Below are positions 23,238-26,530 of a stretch of DNA of 26,530 bases, in pieces (positions within the stretch are counted from its first letter, which is position 1; every line of letters starts with the position of its first letter). The stretch comes from Gracilaria domingensis (taxonomy: Eukaryota > Rhodophyta > Florideophyceae > Gracilariales > Gracilariaceae). The translations under genes and the position numbers were made by a program. Where the stretch lies: positions 101,895 to 128,424 of the forward strand of contig VCMS01000211.1 in the NCBI GenBank assembly GCA_022539475.1. The letters run 5' to 3'. The notes under the pieces are model-generated. The model saw only the letters and a program-made list of their open reading frames with translations. It made no database searches and was not told the origin of the DNA.

Positions 23238-25043
23238 ATGGAGGAGAAGAAATCCTCGAAGAGTAGATTGCGGAGCTTTTGTGGTACACCGCAGAAACCA
23301 CTGCAAGTTCTCGTTGATCGAAACGTAGCAGAAGAGTTTGCTGGATTCGACACGGCAAGTACGTTGTGTGTGGGATGGAAAGCCGCGTTCAACATGTTAA
23401 TGTACGAATTCGGATTTGGAACGGTTGCTCACAACATAACGCCAAGTGAGTATTCTGCCGTCTACGCAGATTTGGAAATGGAGGAGAAACACGGGGACGT
23501 GCGGACTGGTTTGCGTGCACGACATGTTCCTGTGGAGATGGATGTGGCGTACAGGGGCCCGAGGACGGAACCGTACCTTGTACGATTGGGGAAGAGGAAG
23601 GATGAAAATGAAACTCTGGAATCTTTAGTTGTTGCGCATCAATTCTTGCTAAGCTGTGTTCTGGAAAGAGGAATTGTTGAAGATGTTCATGGAGAGCAAT
23701 GGGCTAAGGTAGAACTATCGAAACATCCGCTCGTGATGACAAGTGCTGTATGCCGGTTTAAGATACGCATTCCGCCCCTCAGTGGAATGGTAGATTACGT
23801 TCGCGTTCTAGACCAGGACTTATTCTCAGTTGATGTTGGAACGGAACGGAGTCTTCTGCTTGCGAAGAAGCAAAGCTTCCCCCTGCGTGGACTGCCAGTT
23901 TGGAAGAGCGAATGGTCACGGAACGTGCGAGAGTCATGCGAACGAAAAGTATGCGGTTCATTTATCGTGTACACTTTGTTACCTACTGCAAGTGGCGGTT
24001 TTGTCTCAAATAATATGGATAAAGTTGGAATCTATGTCACAATCACTGAGGAGGTGGTTCGAGGCAGCACTGGAGGAAAGGGAGAACGCGGACTGTACTA
24101 CGAGTATGTCGGTCCCCTGAATGCAATGGAACCGAGAGAGTGTAGGACGCTGTTCATGACGATTGGTAGTAGCATTGTAGTACCAAGCACTTTTGCTGTA
24201 AGGTTTGGCGCTCATGAAGAGCATGCTGTCCAAGTCTTTGGTTACTTGCTGCGAGCTCGGAGAACTGACGGGAAACGAATGAGCTACATGAAAAGAGAAG
24301 ATCTCGAGTTGTACGATGACCTGGAGGAGTACGGAGCCCCAATGGAGCTTGTTGAGAATCTACATGATGTGCGCGGACTGGAAACTGTAGACTGGAACTC
24401 ATTCGGAAGGGCCTATCCTAAGGGAAGAGAAGGCGTGGTGGGCACTATACCAAGTGTACTCGATGTTGAAATGACAACGTCGTTCCGGAAAAGACTGATC
24501 GAAACAGTGCACAAAGCGGTACCATCTGGCATGAATATAAGTGAAATTTACAAGGCCAATCCTGTGAGTAAGTTAGTGAAGTACGACGAGAACGTGAGGT
24601 ACCGAGATGACAGGGACGCGTATGAGCGACGGCTGTGGCTTGGGGACGGAGATGAATGGATGTTTGATGGCGTTCCTTACAAATATATCGAAAGTAGTCT
24701 GCAAATGAAGTTGATATTCCCCTTCGACCTGACGGATATACAGGAGGCCGTGCAACAGCAGATTGCAATGACTATAATAGAGGAAGCTGAAGGAAGTGAT
24801 GGCAGTGAAAGGGACGAAGCCGCTGAATCAGAATCTGCTGTATCTGAGTCAGAAAATGAAAGCGCTGGACAGAAAGGTGAAGAAAAAGGAACTGAGATGG
24901 CATGCAAAAATAACGAAGATTCCCACGACGGATCTTGTAAGGATCATCCGTCTGAAAAGGAGGAAGAAAGAAGGGAGAAAATAGAATTGTTGGTGATGTG
25001 CATGAAAGTAAACGCGAAGAAGGCGCGCCCAGGGGCCCTGTAA
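23238..25043 (+). CDS. Hypothetical 601-residue protein with acidic tail
   Basis: Not recognised. ATG 23238 is the first in a long open frame, preceded by purine-poor leader and two TATA modules. Residues 1-510 look globular and mixed alpha/beta (STLCVGWKAAFNMLMYEFGF; LDQDLFSVDVGTERSLLLAK; SGGFVSNNMDKVGIYVTITE) with no transmembrane helix or signal peptide and no catalytic motif I can name. From about residue 515 it is Glu/Ser/Lys-rich and disordered, like the tail of the tyrosine recombinase. In the last 20 codons the frame turns to VMCMKVNAKKARPGAL, whereas the -1 frame continues the acidic composition to 25192. It stands divergent from the ParB/Ulp1-like gene, so the two may share control. 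It could be a structural or DNA-binding partner of the element. Confidence 0.7.
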   Translation: MEEKKSSKSRLRSFCGTPQKPLQVLVDRNVAEEFAGFDTASTLCVGWKAAFNMLMYEFGFGTVAHNITPSEYSAVYADLEMEEKHGDVRTGLRARHVPVEMDVAYRGPRTEPYLVRLGKRKDENETLESLVVAHQFLLSCVLERGIVEDVHGEQWAKVELSKHPLVMTSAVCRFKIRIPPLSGMVDYVRVLDQDLFSVDVGTERSLLLAKKQSFPLRGLPVWKSEWSRNVRESCERKVCGSFIVYTLLPTASGGFVSNNMDKVGIYVTITEEVVRGSTGGKGERGLYYEYVGPLNAMEPRECRTLFMTIGSSIVVPSTFAVRFGAHEEHAVQVFGYLLRARRTDGKRMSYMKREDLELYDDLEEYGAPMELVENLHDVRGLETVDWNSFGRAYPKGREGVVGTIPSVLDVEMTTSFRKRLIETVHKAVPSGMNISEIYKANPVSKLVKYDENVRYRDDRDAYERRLWLGDGDEWMFDGVPYKYIESSLQMKLIFPFDLTDIQEAVQQQIAMTIIEEAEGSDGSERDEAAESESAVSESENESAGQKGEEKGTEMACKNNEDSHDGSCKDHPSEKEEERREKIELLVMCMKVNAKKARPGAL

Positions 25044-25192
25044 CAGATGATGGTAGTGTGCACAAAGCAGACATGGAGGCCGCCGCTAATGAGAAAATTA
25101 TAGGTGAAGACGACGAGGATAGTGAGAAGGAGGGTGAAGTGAAAGGGGAGAGTAAGCCTGAGCTTGGGAATAAATCGAAGACGTCGAAGTAG
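24961..25192 (+). CDS. Probable continuation of the acidic tail in the -1 frame
   Basis: Within the purine tract 24955-25000 the -1 frame opens and reads NRIVGDVHESKREEGAPRG, then EAAANEKIIGEDDEDSEKEG, ending NKSKTSK at 25192. The charged composition matches the upstream tail. A stop just before the tract limits the switch to 24955-25000. No slippery heptamer is in phase, so a one-base deletion is the simplest cause. Confidence 0.45.
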
Positions 25193-25820
25193 AGGAGACG
25201 CATCGTAGCGCAATCATTTAGAGGTTGAGACTCTTTCTACATGTGATATCGACTTCGTGACAGGAATGCATTGGGACGAATACTTTAACAAAGCGTTGAA
25301 GCGTAACCTCTCCAGGTGCTTTCTGTGGAGCAGTGGTGACCACATTTTATATCTCCGTCATAAAGAAGTTAGCATGTTGCACTCGTAAACCAATTACAAT
25401 TAACGTACGCACCATTGGTAGATCGATATGCGAAGTTCTCAGTTGGAAGTGGTTCTCCAAGCCGAAGTCTTTCGTCCATACGTATGAGATGGACACCACC
25501 AGACAAATGCCTTACGCAGGTAGGTTGTAGAGCTGCTTGAGCAAAAAAATATATATCATTGCGAAAAGGATAAGGAAAAACGGGAGAAAGAACATCTTGG
25601 TAACACATAATATCTAACATGGTCGTGACTGCGATATTTACTAATTGTTCAATCCATGAACTGAGAGTGAACACGGTCGAAAAGAAAGTATCGGTCAAGT
25701 TATTTACAATCTACACATCTTCCAGGTTTGCACAGAAGGATTGTAGCATCCTTTCGTTGGCAGTCTTTAACAGCGTATCTTAGCATGCGCCGGTGGGCAT
25801 ATTGTAGCAGCCCATCGAAA
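25193..25820. other. Non-coding stretch, nothing recognised
   Basis: No convincing ORF, RNA gene, inverted or tandem repeat was found between the acidic-tail gene and the palindrome at 25821. Confidence 0.35.
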
Positions 25821-25839
25821 TGCAGGAAAGATTCCTGCA
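25821..25839. repeat. Exact copy of palindrome TGCAGGAAAGATTCCTGCA
   Basis: Identical to the copies at 22781 and 22839. About 70 bp further, CATGACAGTGTAAGC (25911-25925) repeats another segment of the 58-bp unit, so this is a rearranged relative of that repeat. Confidence 0.9.
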
Positions 25840-25971
25840 ATATCGCCATCCCAGTGAGTGCGTAACCTCTGCCGCAAGGTATGGAAGTCATCAACCACGA
25901 CGGTATAACCCATGACAGTGTAAGCCTCCAGTGTAAGACGACGTCCATATGGGCCCCTGCGTGTCCTGTAC

Positions 25972-26081
25972 TACGTGTAACATGGATATATAGGTAGCTC
26001 GCCGCGCTTGGAGCCTGATGCAAAACCATCTCGGGTCACGGCCTCAGTGCCATTTATTTCAAGGATAAGAGTGAAATAAAT
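25972..26081 (+). ncRNA. Candidate structured TATA-led repeat, copy 1
   Basis: TACGTGTA (25972) and TATATA (25987) are followed by a GC-rich CGCCGCGCTTGGAGC segment and a perfect 9-bp stem ATTTATTTC/GAAATAAAT (26052-26060, 26073-26081). The whole layout recurs 213 bp downstream with changed loops but kept stems. It could be a small RNA gene or a SINE-like repeat; transcription is unproven. Confidence 0.35.
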
Positions 26082-26154
26082 CGCCTATCACGCTGCCATC
26101 GTTTTGTTGCAACACTTTTGGGTACCGTGGCCCATATTGAAGAGGTGCGGACGT

Positions 26155-26296
26155 GTACATCTGTACAGCTGGTACTACCTGTACGTCGTGTACGATGGGT
26201 ATATAAAGGCTCCGCCGCGCTCGGAGCGGGATGCAAGTTCAACTAGGGTGAGGGCCTCGCTGCCATTTATTTGAAGGAAAGGCATGAAATAAATGG
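26155..26296 (+). ncRNA. Candidate structured TATA-led repeat, copy 2
   Basis: Five GTAC cores lie at 26155-26193, then TATATAAA (26200-26207), stem GCTCCG/CGGAGC, a shared GATGCAA word, and a 10-bp stem CCATTTATTT/AAATAAATGG (26263-26272, 26287-26296). The stems are preserved relative to copy 1 while loop and flank sequences differ. The last 230 bp of the window show nothing else recognisable. Confidence 0.35.
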
Positions 26297-26530
26297 GTCA
26301 TCGGGAAGTCGTCGTTTCCGGTATGCTTCGCCTTTGTTTCGGAAAGTGGCGCTTGCGCGCAAGAATGAATCAGGCGCATGTAGTATCTCTATCTTACGTG
26401 ATCGCTATCGTCGCCATCATGCTCCGGGCATCAGACGTCTCGGCACAAGGCTTATCGGTTTGAGGGGAGATCTTCTGCTCTCGTGGTCTCGGCTGTATTT
26501 CACATTGATTCATGCAGCAACCACGTTTGT

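Noticed and set aside
32..26530. Integrated large DNA virus
   Set aside because: Methylase, SET, Ulp1-type protease and recombinase genes occur in such viruses, but I see no capsid, packaging ATPase or DNA polymerase, and KDZ-type transposase plus decayed spacers fit transposons better.

Overview
The window looks like nuclear DNA of an intron-poor eukaryote. The long ORFs have eukaryotic character: a SET-domain methyltransferase, a Ulp1-type (SUMO-protease-like) cysteine protease, a KDZ/Plavaka-like transposase and classical basic nuclear localisation signals. TATA boxes precede some gene starts, no bacterial ribosome-binding pattern or operon is seen, and 30-50% of the sequence is non-coding and repeat-rich. 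A red alga is my best guess because long intronless genes sit among many DNA-transposon genes, but the sequence does not prove this; another protist is possible.

Left part (1-9.1 kb): a tightly packed gene block. Rightward are a beta-class N4/N6 DNA methyltransferase (32 to about 2556), a small SET protein (2562-3167) and a repeat plus coiled-coil protein (3419 to about 5813). Leftward and convergent is a KDZ/Plavaka-like transposase (8988 to about 5810). The outermost plausible stop codons of the convergent pair overlap in one TTAA. I read the block as one DNA transposon carrying its own DNA and protein methyltransferases; this is inference.

Middle part (9.1-14.5 kb): no convincing intact gene. 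It holds at least ten long, near-perfect hairpins, a duplicated 340-bp segment with protein-like content, a pyrimidine-rich tract and a degenerate GATTTAG-type tract of about 490 bp.

Right part (14.5-25.2 kb): a tyrosine recombinase with an acidic tail (14534-17194), a 194-bp tandem repeat and relics of an unrecognised leftward gene (17.4-18.8 kb), a leftward protein joining a possible ParB-like module to a Ulp1/C48 protease (22170/21951-18895), and an unrecognised rightward protein with an acidic tail (23238 to about 25192). This could be a second, recombinase-based mobile element, but I found no convincing termini. Regions 22.2-23.2 kb and 25.8-26.3 kb share a 19-bp palindrome and E-box/TATA modules; the last 300 bp hold a tandem pair of structured TATA-led repeats.

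Five places show a reading frame that appears to continue in the -1 frame, two exactly at runs of 6-7 G. They may be base-call deletions, decay, or in two cases programmed frameshifting. They affect how the C-termini of four genes should be read.
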